Shown here piece after piece: positions 25,701 through 36,943 of a DNA stretch of 64,000 nucleotides. Both the position numbers and the translations under genes were made by a program. Source of the stretch: Membranipora membranacea (Eukaryota; Bryozoa; Gymnolaemata; Cheilostomatida; Membraniporidae); NCBI GenBank assembly GCA_914767715.1, contig OU612071.1, forward strand, positions 1,054,001 through 1,118,000, read 5' to 3'. The stretch's first letter is position 1, and the number at the start of each line of letters is the position of its first letter. The notes beneath the pieces are model-generated. The model did not search any database and was not told the DNA's origin. It saw only the letters and a program-made list of their open reading frames with translations.

Positions 25701-27104
25701 CATCGCAGATTCTATGTTTAATTAATTTTGTCCTTCTAACAAATTAAAACAATTACTCTTGTACAAGGCAGAATAATATAATATAATATTATGTAGTATT
25801 ATCCGCCGATTTTTTCAGAGAGACTAATCATGATAAGACCTGCGTGATTTCTTGCTGTATTTTCAAATTAATATGCGGGTACAAAACATATTCAATAAAT
25901 TTGAAATACTTGAGCATACATACTTCTATCCTTCGATCATCACACAAATAAATCTATAATGATTTTCAAATAATTTGGAATCATTGAACTCGATATCCGG
26001 AAAAGCATAATTAGTTTCCCAATAAAAGGGCTTGCAATAAGAGCCAGTCCTTTAAAGCATTCTAGATATGCCCAAATCTTTGATAGTAAAGACATTTTTT
26101 TTACTGTTTCCAGTTAGGTGAACAAGATCATCTCCAGGCAGGGGTATACTGTTGATGCTAGTAGGGACGGCCATTCAGATCAATATCAGATGCAGTATTC
26201 AATCACTTAGAGCAGGTCCAGGTCCAGCTAGAAAACTAATTAAATTAATTTTTCTCGGGACGTTATTCATTAAGGGCTGTTATTGGTACAAATTATCGGG
26301 ACTGGCTTGGGTTTTCAGGCTTTGACTATAAAACAGGACCGGGTTGGGTCGCCAGTGACGCTAGGGGTTGAATAAGTAGGCAAAGGCTAGTGATGGTCAG
26401 GTATTGGGTATATCAGGATACTGGTCGGTTATGGGGACGAGTACGTGTCACTAACAACATTACTGAATCTGATACTCCATAAAAAGTGCACAAAGAACCC
26501 CGATAAAGGAACTATGTGGGCTGGGTCATCTAGAAGTTGTTCTCACAAATAATATCAATAGGAAGTAAAAATAAACTTTACATTGTATTATGTGTGTGTG
26601 TTACATAAAGGGAACAATGATACTCGAGAGAACAAATGTGATTAAACGTAACATGAGAGTTTAGATAAAATAAAGTATCTTACTGTCAAATCTGAGAATG
26701 CTGACTCTCCCGATGTACAAATTATAATATTATTGTGAGTAAAAGGAAACTGTACATTGTTTCATGTGCATGTGTGAGGAGGATTTCCCTTTTCCAGGTG
26801 ATACTATAAGATGTCACACGGTTAATATGGAGTAATCTCAGGCACTGTAAGTTGAGATGAGATCTTCGGTGTGGGTTCTTCCATTCTGTAACAGACCAGA
26901 ACGTCTTTGTTTTCAGAGAATATACTGTTGTATCATATTCTCAATATAAACCTCCTGAAAGTAAATGTGTAAATGTGAAAAGGCTGATCAGGTTTTCTAT
27001 TCAACACGTTTGGGCTGCAAGTACACTATGATGAACATTCTTGTAAATGTTTGTGATACTATATCTTCATGGAAGGCGATGATGATAGGCCTTTTTTTAA
27101 GCCT
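25701..27104. other. 3' flank of the synaptotagmin gene, no further gene seen
   Basis: AT-rich sequence with a candidate polyadenylation signal AATAAA at 25894-25899, 194 bases past the stop codon. No other feature is recognised before the MITE at 27109. Confidence 0.5.
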
Positions 27105-27489
27105 TTAAAGGGCAACCAAGGTTTCAAACAACTTCTCATTGATGGCCATTGATTAATAGCAGATTGCACCTTCTGCATGGGGAAAAAGACAAAATATAAT
27201 TCGGATGATTATTCAGCCAGAATTCTTGTGAAACATTTCTTCCATCAGGTACTCCAACTCAGCTAAAAGAGAATACCACATAGCAGTTTCCTGTTCCTGT
27301 TATTATTTAGCCTGTGCTCTATAGTTATTACAGCAAAGTCTTGGAACCTCCCCTAAACTGAAGTGTTACCCAGCTTAGAGTCAGCAACTACTTTGAGTTT
27401 TGCATCGCGTAATGCACAAAGCTGATGCTGCCCAGCACATTATTTGCTATTCATTAATGCATTGCTGCGAAACCTTGGTTGCCCTTTAA
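27105..27489. mobile_element. 377-bp MITE with TTAA target duplication
   Basis: The element (27109-27485) starts AGGGCAACCAAGGTTTC and ends with the exact reverse complement of that 17-mer. TTAA flanks it at 27105-27108 and 27486-27489. It has no coding capacity. A diverged copy of the whole unit lies at about 54730-55087 in a UCHL5 intron. TTAA duplication fits piggyBac or Kolobok superfamilies. Confidence 0.8.
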
Positions 27490-27617
27490 TAACAAAAAAA
27501 GATATTTTGTGTCAGATAATTAAGTTAATATGTTATATATTACACTATCATGAAAACTTACCGACCTTTGTTGTACAGTCTTCTCATATAGTCTCGTTCT
27601 GATCTGTTTAAAAATTC

Positions 27618-28715
27618 TTGCGCAACAGTTCTTTATGCATTGGAAGTAAGACATCAGCAGGATCACCTGCAAATACCAGCTATCACAGTTTCCTTAGTCA
27701 ACGGCAGCAGAACGTCAAACTGGGCAGTGAGCATAGTTCCACACTCTCAACCAAGAATGGTACACCTCAAGGTACTCTCTTGGGTCCAATGTTCTGGCTG
27801 TTGTACATAGATACTCTGTCTCCTTCATGCACTACCATCAAGTACGCCGAAGACGTGACACTCATACCATCTTCATCTAGCGAAAAGACCGAACAAATGC
27901 AGCAAGCTATAGACGAGACCACAGAATGGTGTGCTGAGAATAACATGATGGCCAATCCAACAAAATCAGTGAGCATGACGTTCTCAAATGTGCACAACAG
28001 TCAAAAGATTGAGCCGCACAGATTCTCAATGAGCGGTGACGTTATTGGAAACGAGACAAACACGAAGTTTTTAGGTGTCGTGATTGACAACAATCTGACA
28101 TTCAAACAACACGTTGATCACCTCGTGAAAAAGACTAGACCAATAATATATACACTGATAGACCTCAAATGATCTGGAATGCCTTCAGTGCAATGAAACA
28201 TTTCTACATAGCATGCATCCGTCCCATTCTCCTGTATGCTTCTCCCTCCTGGTATTCCATGCTCTCTCAGCAACAAAGAATGAGGATCCTGCGTGTAGAA
28301 AATTTGGTACTCAAGGTTCTTGATCCGTGTGGTCTCGATTACAATGACCGAACAGCGAACATTGAGATACAACAAGTGCTTGATCTCCTCAACCAGACGG
28401 GCCAAGAGTACATGTGTAATATAGAAAAAACACAGAGCACTGCCTAAATGGTGTGATGGCAAGTTACAAACCAACAACTGCTCCTCGAAGGTCAACTCGA
28501 CTGGCCCAGAAACCAAGACCAAGGGCACGCACCGCACTGAAGGCAAACTCTCCATTTTTATGTTACATGTGAGCTTTTGTTTCTCTTTTAAATTTCAATA
28601 TGCAAAATAGTGCACACTTTTTCGCATTTTTCTGATTGAAGATCATTAGTAGATTTTTTGATTTTATTATCAAAAGATTTGTGATCAATAAATAAAGCCC
28701 GATATATATATATAG
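27618..28715 (+). pseudogene. Decayed LINE reverse-transcriptase fragment
   Basis: One frame (27618-28172) contains GTPQGTLLGP, which is the RT block before the catalytic motif, then KYAEDVTLI where YADD would be expected, then KFLGVVIDNNLTF, typical of the RT thumb/connection of CR1/L2/RTE-like LINEs. A frameshift follows, and a second frame (28169-28447) continues with RPILLYASPSW. The 5' part (endonuclease and early RT) is missing. The catalytic aspartate change and the frame break mark it as dead. AATAAATAAA and a short (AT)n run at about 28687-28715 probably mark its 3' end. The opposite-strand frame at 28118-28555 is a shadow. Confidence 0.8.
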
Positions 28716-30119
28716 CTCTCATCCTTATATCAGTAAAGCTAGGTAATATAAAGTATCATTGAGACAAATATCTCTCACATGCACGTGAGGAATAATACCA
28801 TGATCTAATAACCTAATGCCAAATACAAAAGCTAAGTATACACTGCAGCTTTGCAGAAAGGGTCAGATACCAAACTTTTAGCTAAAATTGGGCTGTCAGA
28901 CAGAGAACTCAAAGGAGTAAAAGAAGCATACAACATGAAGCAAAAAGTTTATATCTGAATTGATTTGACAACAACTATAAATGTTAAGACAAAAACAAAA
29001 CAATCTTTAAGCTTGAAGCTTGGATCTAACGAACCTAATTCCATAAACCTTGTAATATTTCTAGAAAGTTTAAACTGAGAGGATTCTGTTATATTTAGCA
29101 AACTATTCGGTAATCAAGTATCTGATTATCTAGAAGGTGCAGTATCAAAATGAGTTAGATCTAAAGCTTTATAAATTCATGAATAAAATCTGGGCCTGCA
29201 CTATGTGTTAGCTGAGCAATTGGGACAGTTGGGGTGAGAAAGTATGAGTGTAGTACACAATGACTGTCTGACTTGTGACTGAGATGTATTACACTCAATG
29301 CGGTTGATTTCATTAGTGATACACGAGATACGAGGGGCGGATGCCCTGTCATCGTGGTGTGAATTGATAGCTTACCTGTCCCTGTTTGTTTGGCTAAAAT
29401 GATAAAATTAAAAGGTATGAGGGATGTTAGCTGGCTATGGTTACATTTAATCAATGAAGAGTTGGCAGCCTTCAGGCTGTGTGACCGTGAAAATTTACTG
29501 GCTATTTATTTATTTGTTTAAAGAGGTTTTCTAGAAAGTTTACAGATAACAGAGTAGTTAAAAAGTAACTTGTTGACCTCGACACATAGTTAAATACACA
29601 AAAAAAAGGGGTTATACATAAATAAATGACGATGTTCTAGAAATGGGAAAGTAAGTTATATATGGCTTTATAGAAATAGAAAATGATATATATATATAAA
29701 ATTATTGTTCTTGTGAGGATTATTATCAAAATTATTAGTTAAAAGATAGTAGGCTGTCAGCCGTTTTGCATTTCAGTCGGTGTCTCATTAGGCGGCTGTC
29801 AAAATGCACCAACGAATAGAAGTGATGCTGTTGAGGGGAGACACAAAGTTTCACAAACAAATGCCTCAATGCATTGATTGATATGTGCTGTCAAGATGAA
29901 CTGCTGTATGTATCTTCTGAATATTTAGACCGCTAGATTAGGGCTTTCCAATTAATTTTCATCTGATTTTTCACAGAAATATCTTTCAATGGCTTACAAT
30001 TTTAGTAGCAGATCAATGGACCCTTCATTTTCTTTGACAGAGTGCAGTATTTATTCTGTTTACGTCATACTGTAACATGATGTAAAACTCTGTGCATGCT
30101 GATCTCATAAACAGTCCTT
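28716..30119. other. Non-coding stretch
   Basis: No exon or element recognised. Short frames lack domain features. Confidence 0.45.
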
Positions 30120-31497
30120 ACACTCTCACCTTTACTGCAGTGCCGACTGATATTTCTATCTAACCTCTTCTTCTCCTCACTAAGTCGTTCCTCTATCTCT
30201 CTTATTTTTTCCTCTAGAGCTTTGGCTCGTTTATCTTGTCCAAGAGCTCTCAGAACCTTTCCTCTTTTGTCACAAGAGCATCATACTCCTCATTACAGGA
30301 GGATTCCCCGTAAGCCTCTTCCATATAACCTTGGGTTCAAACAGTGAATCATTTGCCTTCTTCACGTCACCATTCTCTTTCTCTAATCCAGCAATAGCCA
30401 CAAGAACTCGGGCAGCATGCAGATTTGAGTGATTTTCACGGTATACATTTAAGGCAGCTGAATGATGCTTGTCTACAATCCCCCTGTCCTCACCCCTGCA
30501 CTTTGCCAGATCACCTTGTATCTTCTCTAGTCTCCCATAGGCGATGTGACTCGGCTGAGTTGGATGAGCTTCATCGAGAGTCCTCTTGGCTGCCAAATAC
30601 CACTGATCGTTACCTTCTTGTATTTCAGCAATCTCTGACGTATTGACATCACAGTCAAACAGAGTACTTTTCAGCAGGACATCCTCTGGAAGTAGCTCTA
30701 GGACAGATCCTTGGTTACCACTAGCAAGCAGTGTACTCTGAATCAATCAGTGCACCCTGAATCAAGCAGTGCACCCTGAATCAAGCAGTGCACCCTGAAT
30801 CAAGCAGTGCACCCTGAATCAAGCAGTGCACCCTGAATCAAGCAGTGCACCCTGAATCAAGCTGATTTCACAGCTTTTCTTTGATCATCATCAGTTAGGA
30901 GTTTTTTGCTTATTTCAGAGGCAGTGTCAACATAATGTCTATGTCCAAACTTTTCTGCTAGATCAGTGAGAATTGCTGCCTTTGTTTTGCCATCAAAGTC
31001 TTTGTCAATTACTAACTTCAAGCCTAGAGATCGAGACTGTGTGAAGTATTGCTGAGAGAAGTCCTTGTTGCCATTCCGAGCGAGAATTCCACCGATAGCA
31101 TACAGACAATGTGCTGCTTCTCTAGAAGGATTGTTAACATATGTAAGTCTGTCTTCAAAACTCATCTGATCGAATCCTTCAATCAAGCCTTGATCACTGC
31201 ACCTCCCGCCCGTTGCTGTATAGAGACGAGCTCCTTCAGAGTTTTGAACAGCACTTGCAGAGGTTTCAATCTGTTAGTGAACAGGTGCATTAGAGCTTTG
31301 GCTTTTCAAATAGTATCAGAGCCTTTTCAACTGGTGAACCGTTTCCAGTCAAACTGTTCAGGGTTACCTCTTGGTGTATGGTAATTCTTTCCTCCTGTGA
31401 CTGTTGAGTCGGATATGAATGTTTCAGAGCTAACTCATACAACCTCTTAGCATCTTTCAGCTTCCCAATCCCATTGTTACATTTCTCCATACCCCTG
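30120..31497 (-). pseudogene. 3' part of a decayed helical-repeat (TPR-like) gene
   Basis: Read from 31497 downward, the frame starts RGMEKCNNGIGKLKDAKRL, continuing exactly the frame broken at 41116 by the LTR element. It then runs through amphipathic helix pairs (AKRLYELALKHSY; AAHCLYAIGGILARNG; ALNVYRENHSNLHAARVLV) like tetratricopeptide or kinesin-light-chain-type solenoids, and ends in a charged coiled coil (KALEEKIREIEERLSEEKKR). Several breaks are visible: a frame change plus stop near 31290, an in-exon repeat expansion with a stop at 30857-30865, and another frame change near 30265. No introns are evident in this part. The product would have been a scaffold or interaction protein; its exact family was not recognised. 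With these breaks no full-length product is possible. Confidence 0.7.
30729..30861. repeat. 19-bp tandem repeat expanded inside the TPR-like pseudogene
   Basis: Seven copies of CAGTGCACCCTGAATCAAG. The first, slightly different copy (CAGTGTACTCTGAATCAAT) still encodes the protein on the minus strand, so the array grew out of coding sequence. On the minus strand the following frame ends at a stop just past the array. Confidence 0.9.
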
Positions 31498-31713
31498 TGT
31501 CGTATTCTGGAGTTGTCATAACTATACTTGATGCAAGACAACTCCCTATTTCCTATAACTCTGTAGGCACGGTGTTGCCTGTGCACATTCCTTTTGATGC
31601 TGTATCCTTTTTGGAGCAAGAAGTAATAAAATAATGGCTCATAACACACAAACAATATCAGTCTTATTGATGTATTACTAATTGCCATCAATACACGACA
31701 CCACAATATAACA
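31498..31713 (+). repeat. 5' LTR
   Basis: 216 bp, with TG...CA ends. It contains AATAAA (31625-31630), a likely polyadenylation signal for the R region. It pairs with 40900-41115, from which it differs at two positions. Confidence 0.95.
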
Positions 31714-32068
31714 AACTGGCGACGAGGATGAAACACAAGGAGAAGAATTAAAGGCAAGTAAACCTACTATATGCTTGTAAATTCTCTTGGAAATTTCATG
31801 CATGGCACTCAGCCTGAAATTTTATCTCCTAACTAGCATAGATTCAAGCTTGATGTTGCTGTTATGCTAGGAAATAGGTAGGATTTAGCAAAGGTATAAA
31901 TTCTAAAACAAGCTAGTGGAGATAGTGAGTGAGTCATGCATGCTTTGTAGGATTTGTGAATTGATTTAGACTTGAGATCTTTGTGAGAAGCTATTGCTAG
32001 GATTTGAAAACTGTTGAAATCTGCATTAAGCAAGCTTACTCTGTAAAATAGACTCATTACCCTGTATC
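31714..32068 (+). other. LTR element leader with primer-binding site
   Basis: AACTGGCGACGAGG directly follows the LTR, and its TGG-initial part matches a tRNA 3' CCA terminus as expected for minus-strand priming. The rest up to the gag ATG at 32069 is untranslated leader. Confidence 0.7.
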
Positions 32069-35000
32069 ATGGATGCTAGGGGTCCTGAAAAATTTAATCC
32101 TGAGGGAGATGCTGCCACTGTTTCTTTAAACTGGAGGGCTTGGGTAGAAGAATTTGAACCTTTTGTTGAGTTCAAAGGCCTATTTAACTACGCAGATGAT
32201 AGTGTAAATGAGATAAATCACTCTGATATGAGAAGGCAAAGGCGGGCTGCTTTTTTATTTTATGGAGGCCCTAGGGTTAGGCAGATATTTAAAGATCTCC
32301 CAAACAAAGGCAATGATGATAATTATGACGCTGCCATTACTGCTCTCAACAGATATTTTACAGTCACCCCAAATAGGATTTTCCAACGTCATATGTTCCG
32401 TAAAGCCGTACAAAACCAAAATGAGACAGTAGCACAGTATGTTTCAAGGCTGAGAACAATGACTATAGGTTGCGAATATGCCGATGTAGATTCAGAGATC
32501 ACTGACCAAGTTGTATGTAACTGTTTGTCAAACTCTTTGAGACGAAAATGCCTGAGAAAAGGGGCTACTCTAAATTTGGAAAGACTACTCATTTTTGCCG
32601 CTACTGATGAAGCCGTTGAACAGCAAAACCGCGAAATTACTGGTGCTAGTTCTAGCTCTGTAAACAGAGTTGGCAAGGGTAGTAGACCTAACAAATCTTC
32701 TAGTGAAAAACTGAAACTTGAGACTAAATCCAATGAATGCTACCGTTGTGGCTCTACTGAGCACTATGGTTCAAATCCAAAATGTCCAGCCAAAGGTAAG
32801 GAATGCCGCAAATGCGGCAAGATGGATCATTTTGAGAAAAAATGTAGGACAGGTGAGGCTAGCAACAAAAGCAGATTTCAGCCTAAACACCGTGGTAAAA
32901 AGGTCAACCAAATCAATCAAAACAGTGACAACTCTGACACATCAGGCGCTGAAAATTCTGAACATGTCTTCACTGTCAAAAAGTCAGTGAGATACCGGAA
33001 CCAAATCTCTGTTTCGGTAGGGGGTGTACAAACAAAAATGCTCATCGACTCGGGCAGCGACAGTAATCTGATTGGAAAAGATACCTGGGCAGCCATGAAA
33101 AATTCTAAAATTCAGTATACTAATGGAAAAAAAAACCTAGATAATTCAAAATTATATGGCTATGCATCAGACAAGCCACTGTCCATTTTAGGCACGTTTG
33201 AAGCAAAATTAGAATTCGGGGGGACTGTTCTTCACTCTGAGTTCACAGTAGTTGATTCCAATGCTGATAATTTGCTCTGCTGTGACGATTCCGTTAGTCT
33301 AGGTGTGCTAGTTATCAAAACTGATCAGCCTAATGTCTGTAATAGTGTCGCTCCAATTCTCGATGTCGATTCTCTCTGTAGCGAGTTTAGTGGTCTGTTT
33401 TCCGGGCTAGGTTTGTTGAAGGATCGTGAGATTCAGTTAGAGATTGATCCTAGTGTTAAACCAGTAGCACAGCCACATCGTAGAATTCTGTTTGGTTTAC
33501 GCAAGAAGATTGAGTCTAAAATCCAGGAGCTGATTGATCTAGATGTCATTGAACAAGTCGAGAAGCCCTCAGATTGGGTGAGTCCTGCTCATATCATACC
33601 AAAACCTAATGGAGACATACGCCTCACTATTGATATGAGAGAAGCTAACAAAGCTGTAAAGCGTGAAAGACACCCGATACCAACCATGGAGGAAATGCTG
33701 CTCGACATGAATCAATCTAAAATCTTTAGCAAGTTAGATCTGAAGTGGGGATATCATCAAATCATGCTAGATGAGAAGTCACGTAATATCACCACATTCT
33801 CTACACACATTGGTCTCTTCAGATATAAGAGGTTGCTATTTGGCGTGAATGCTGCTGTTGAGGTGTATCAACACGAGATTCGGAGAGTAATTCAGGGAAT
33901 ACCAGGCGTAGCCAACATGAGTGATGACATCATTGTTCATGGTGAGGACAGAGCCCAGCATGATTCCAGACTAAGAATGGTTTTCCAACGTCTACAAGAT
34001 GCCGGCCTAACACTCAACCGTGAGAAGTGCAAGTTCGCTCTGCCAGAGATCGAGTTTCTTGGGCACAAGCTCTCTGCTAATGGTATTGATCCTGGAGCTG
34101 GTAAAGTCGAGGCTATACAGAATGCTCGCCAACCAGCTAACGCTGAAGAAGTAAGAAGTAGTCTGGGTCTAGTCACATATCTCTGCAAATTCATACCAAA
34201 TCTCACAGAAATATCTGAACCACTAAGAAAGCTAACACACGGCGACTGTAAGAAATTCAAGTTCGGAGTGAAGGAAATCCAGGCATTCAACAAAATCAAG
34301 GAAATAATGTCAAATCCCGTCACTCTCGGTTACTTTGATTGTTCTGCTGAAACAAAAGTTATCGCTGATGCTAGTCCTATAGGACTAGGTGCTGTTCTGA
34401 TTCAAATACAAAATGGTGATAGTTGTATTATTTCCTATGCTAATCGTACATTGTCTGATGTTGAAAGGCGCTATAGCCAAACAGAGAAAGAAGCTTTAGC
34501 TCTGGTTTGGGCCTGTGAGCGTTTTGAGTCTTATCTCCTAGGTCTAAAATTTGACCTTGTTACTGATCACCAACCATTGCTGACTATCTATAAGGGTAAA
34601 AAGAAATCGAAGCGTACTAGTGCTCGTCTCGAAAGATGGGTTCTTAGGCTCCAGCCATTCGAGTTCCGTGTTGTTCACATTCCAGGTAAAAACAATATAG
34701 CTGATCCGTTGTCTCGTCTAATCAAAACTGATAGTTCTGCCACTTTAACAAAATCTCAGTTAGAGGACATGGCCTTTATCAGGACTGTTGCTTTGGAGTC
34801 AACTCCTCGTGCTCTCACAACCAAACAAATTGAGAGAGATTCTAGTACAGATTCTGAGTTACTTGAGGTTCGCAGATGTGTTCAGTTTGGTGACTGGTCC
34901 AAATTTGCTGGTCATAAGATGTTTCGAGCTGTCGCTGATGAGTTATGCTGTGTAGGTAACGTCCTGCTAAGAGGTAGTCGCATAGTGATCCCAAAATGTT

Positions 35001-35310
35001 TGAGAACTCAAGTGATAGAACTAGCCCATGAAGGTCATTTGGGTATAGTGGGTACAAAACAAAACCTAAGGTCTAAAGTCTGGTGGCCAAGCATGGAAAA
35101 AGAAGCTGAAAATTACACTCGTTCATGTCATGGATGTCAACTGACAGGCCGTGGGCTAAGCAAACAGCCTATTCGTTCCACAAAACTTCCTTTTAATCCA
35201 TGGGAAGATTTAGCTGCTGATTATTTAGGGCCATTGCCTAATGGTGACAACATTCTTGTTGTCGTAGATTACCACAGTAGATTTTATGAGGTGCGTTTCA
35301 TGAAAACTAT
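32069..35310 (+). CDS. Ty3-class Gag-Pol polyprotein, truncated by LINE insertion
   Basis: One uninterrupted gag-pol frame. Approximate residues: Gag 1-215; two zinc knuckles at about 222-256 (the first CX2CX4HX6C, the second classic CX2CX4HX4C); aspartic protease around 323-330 (LIDSGSD); RT 470-650 with KLDLKWGYHQI and SDDIIVHG, the SDD form usual in this lineage; RNase H around 763 (IADAS) to 830 (VTDHQPLL); integrase zinc finger about 987-1022 (HEGH...CHGC); and the first catalytic aspartate of the core (AADYLG). Homology stops at MKT, near 35308. The next codons to the stop at 35377 are LINE sequence, so this copy makes a chimeric end without the rest of integrase. Gag and Pol are fused with no frameshift between them. 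The remainder of integrase is at 39813-40691. Confidence 0.93.
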
Positions 35311-35404
35311 CAATGGATTGTTGTGCGTGACACGTGCTGACAAGCTGCTTGTGAAAATTTCTCTCTCTCTTGATTAAAAATTGTAAATAATCACTGGATA
35401 TCAT

Positions 35405-36943
35405 ATGGAAGACAGTGCTTTAAGTTCTAAAAAGCGGAAGCGAGATGACCAAGATGACGATCAGCAAGAAAACAAAAAAGAAATGCCGTATTATTTAAAC
35501 AAACTCAGAGCACTTCAAAAAAAGCTGGACTCAACAACTCAAGACAACAGCATCGAAATCAAAGGTACTCTTGACAACATTCAAATCGTACTGGTGTGCA
35601 ATTCTGCAACATACGAGGTTGTCAAAGCTAACTTCCAGTCCTCGTTAAAAGAGCAAGGACTTTACACCTCTTTACAGACCAACAGGGATCAAACAAAAAC
35701 AACTGTAGTCGCTGTAGTGGTCACAGTTAAAACCAAGAAGAAAGGAAAAAAATCTTTATACACTACGAACTTTTATAATACAACATCTACCATACTTGTC
35801 AATGGTATTAAGGACAAAGATATTTTCCTTGACCATTACACTAAACTTATCAACGACATTCCTGAACATACTATAAATGCATTGAATGCCACCATTCAAC
35901 AGAAATGTAAAGAATTCATTACATCCGAGCAAGGCATGAATGCGGCAGAAGTTCAACTACCAAGTCTGGAAAACGGCTACACGTCCAATCAAAGCTCCAG
36001 CACATCAGTTGCCATGGAAAGCACCAGCTCTCACAATCATCAAAGAACATCAGGCAACACATGTGAATCATGCAGCAATATCCAAAGCCTCATCAGCGTC
36101 ATGATGAGCAAAATCTCGGAGCTAGAAAAAAAAGTTAAACAACAAAGCACTTTAATACAGAAACTTGTTGACCAACAACCAATAACCGATCAAATACAAC
36201 ATCAATTCGACCAACTTGAAACCAACATCAACAAACATCTAACAAGTAAATTGGAATGCAATTCAAATTCCTCACCACGTGAAAAAGTTTCTCCCAACAA
36301 TCAAACAGCATCAGCACAACACTGGGCTAACTATAATCATCAGCAACTTAATCTGCCATCAACTTCCTCAACGAACAACAACAATCGAACCAGCATGAGA
36401 ACACAACCCCCAAAAGAACAAAAAATAGACAACAGTTTCCGCCCTATAGACAATCTTGTCATAGATATTAAGAAGGACTCCATGACCTACAGCAACTTTA
36501 ACCAAGATACCATCAGACGCACCCTCAACAAAACCTTTGGGCCAATCATAATAGAAAAGGTTACCAGATATAACTTCAATACAAACAAACCCAAAATTAT
36601 GATACAGTTCAACCACCAAGAAACAAGAAACAACATCCTACGCAAATGGAACACTGATCTATTTGGTGGATCAAGTATACGCCAAACAATCGACCCGAGG
36701 TCCCTGACAGAAAATATGGGTATGTTGAAAGGTGTCCCACTAGATGCTGAGGACAGCACTGTAATAAATGATATAAAAGTGCTCTACCCTCATGCTACGT
36801 CAGAAAGAATTTTTAAGGAGGGCAAACCAATGAGAATGTTCAAAATTAAGTTCCATTCTCATGATGATTTTCTTTTTTCTATTAAAAATGGCATTTGTCT
36901 CCAATCACAAAGTGTTAAATGTCAATTTGAGAAAATGAGATAA
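35405..36943 (+). CDS. LINE ORF1 protein (coiled-coil, nucleic-acid-binding type)
   Basis: 512 aa. The N terminus is highly charged (KKRKRDDQDDD). The middle is rich in Ser/Asn/Gln with a heptad-like stretch at about 236-285 (MSKISELEKKVKQQSTLIQKL) after a CESC motif near 220. The C-terminal 150 residues are an ordered alpha/beta-like domain rich in basic residues (RRTLNKTFGPIIIEKVTRYN), a plausible RNA-binding part. LINE ORF1 proteins form trimeric or oligomeric RNP coats, and this architecture fits that role, but I do not recognise the specific C-terminal family. The stop codon overlaps the ORF2 start (TAATG). Confidence 0.85.
   Translation: MEDSALSSKKRKRDDQDDDQQENKKEMPYYLNKLRALQKKLDSTTQDNSIEIKGTLDNIQIVLVCNSATYEVVKANFQSSLKEQGLYTSLQTNRDQTKTTVVAVVVTVKTKKKGKKSLYTTNFYNTTSTILVNGIKDKDIFLDHYTKLINDIPEHTINALNATIQQKCKEFITSEQGMNAAEVQLPSLENGYTSNQSSSTSVAMESTSSHNHQRTSGNTCESCSNIQSLISVMMSKISELEKKVKQQSTLIQKLVDQQPITDQIQHQFDQLETNINKHLTSKLECNSNSSPREKVSPNNQTASAQHWANYNHQQLNLPSTSSTNNNNRTSMRTQPPKEQKIDNSFRPIDNLVIDIKKDSMTYSNFNQDTIRRTLNKTFGPIIIEKVTRYNFNTNKPKIMIQFNHQETRNNILRKWNTDLFGGSSIRQTIDPRSLTENMGMLKGVPLDAEDSTVINDIKVLYPHATSERIFKEGKPMRMFKIKFHSHDDFLFSIKNGICLQSQSVKCQFEKMR

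Noticed and set aside
28118-28555. 145-codon minus-strand frame
   Set aside because: Opposite strand of the decayed LINE RT fragment, whose plus-strand motifs are clear.
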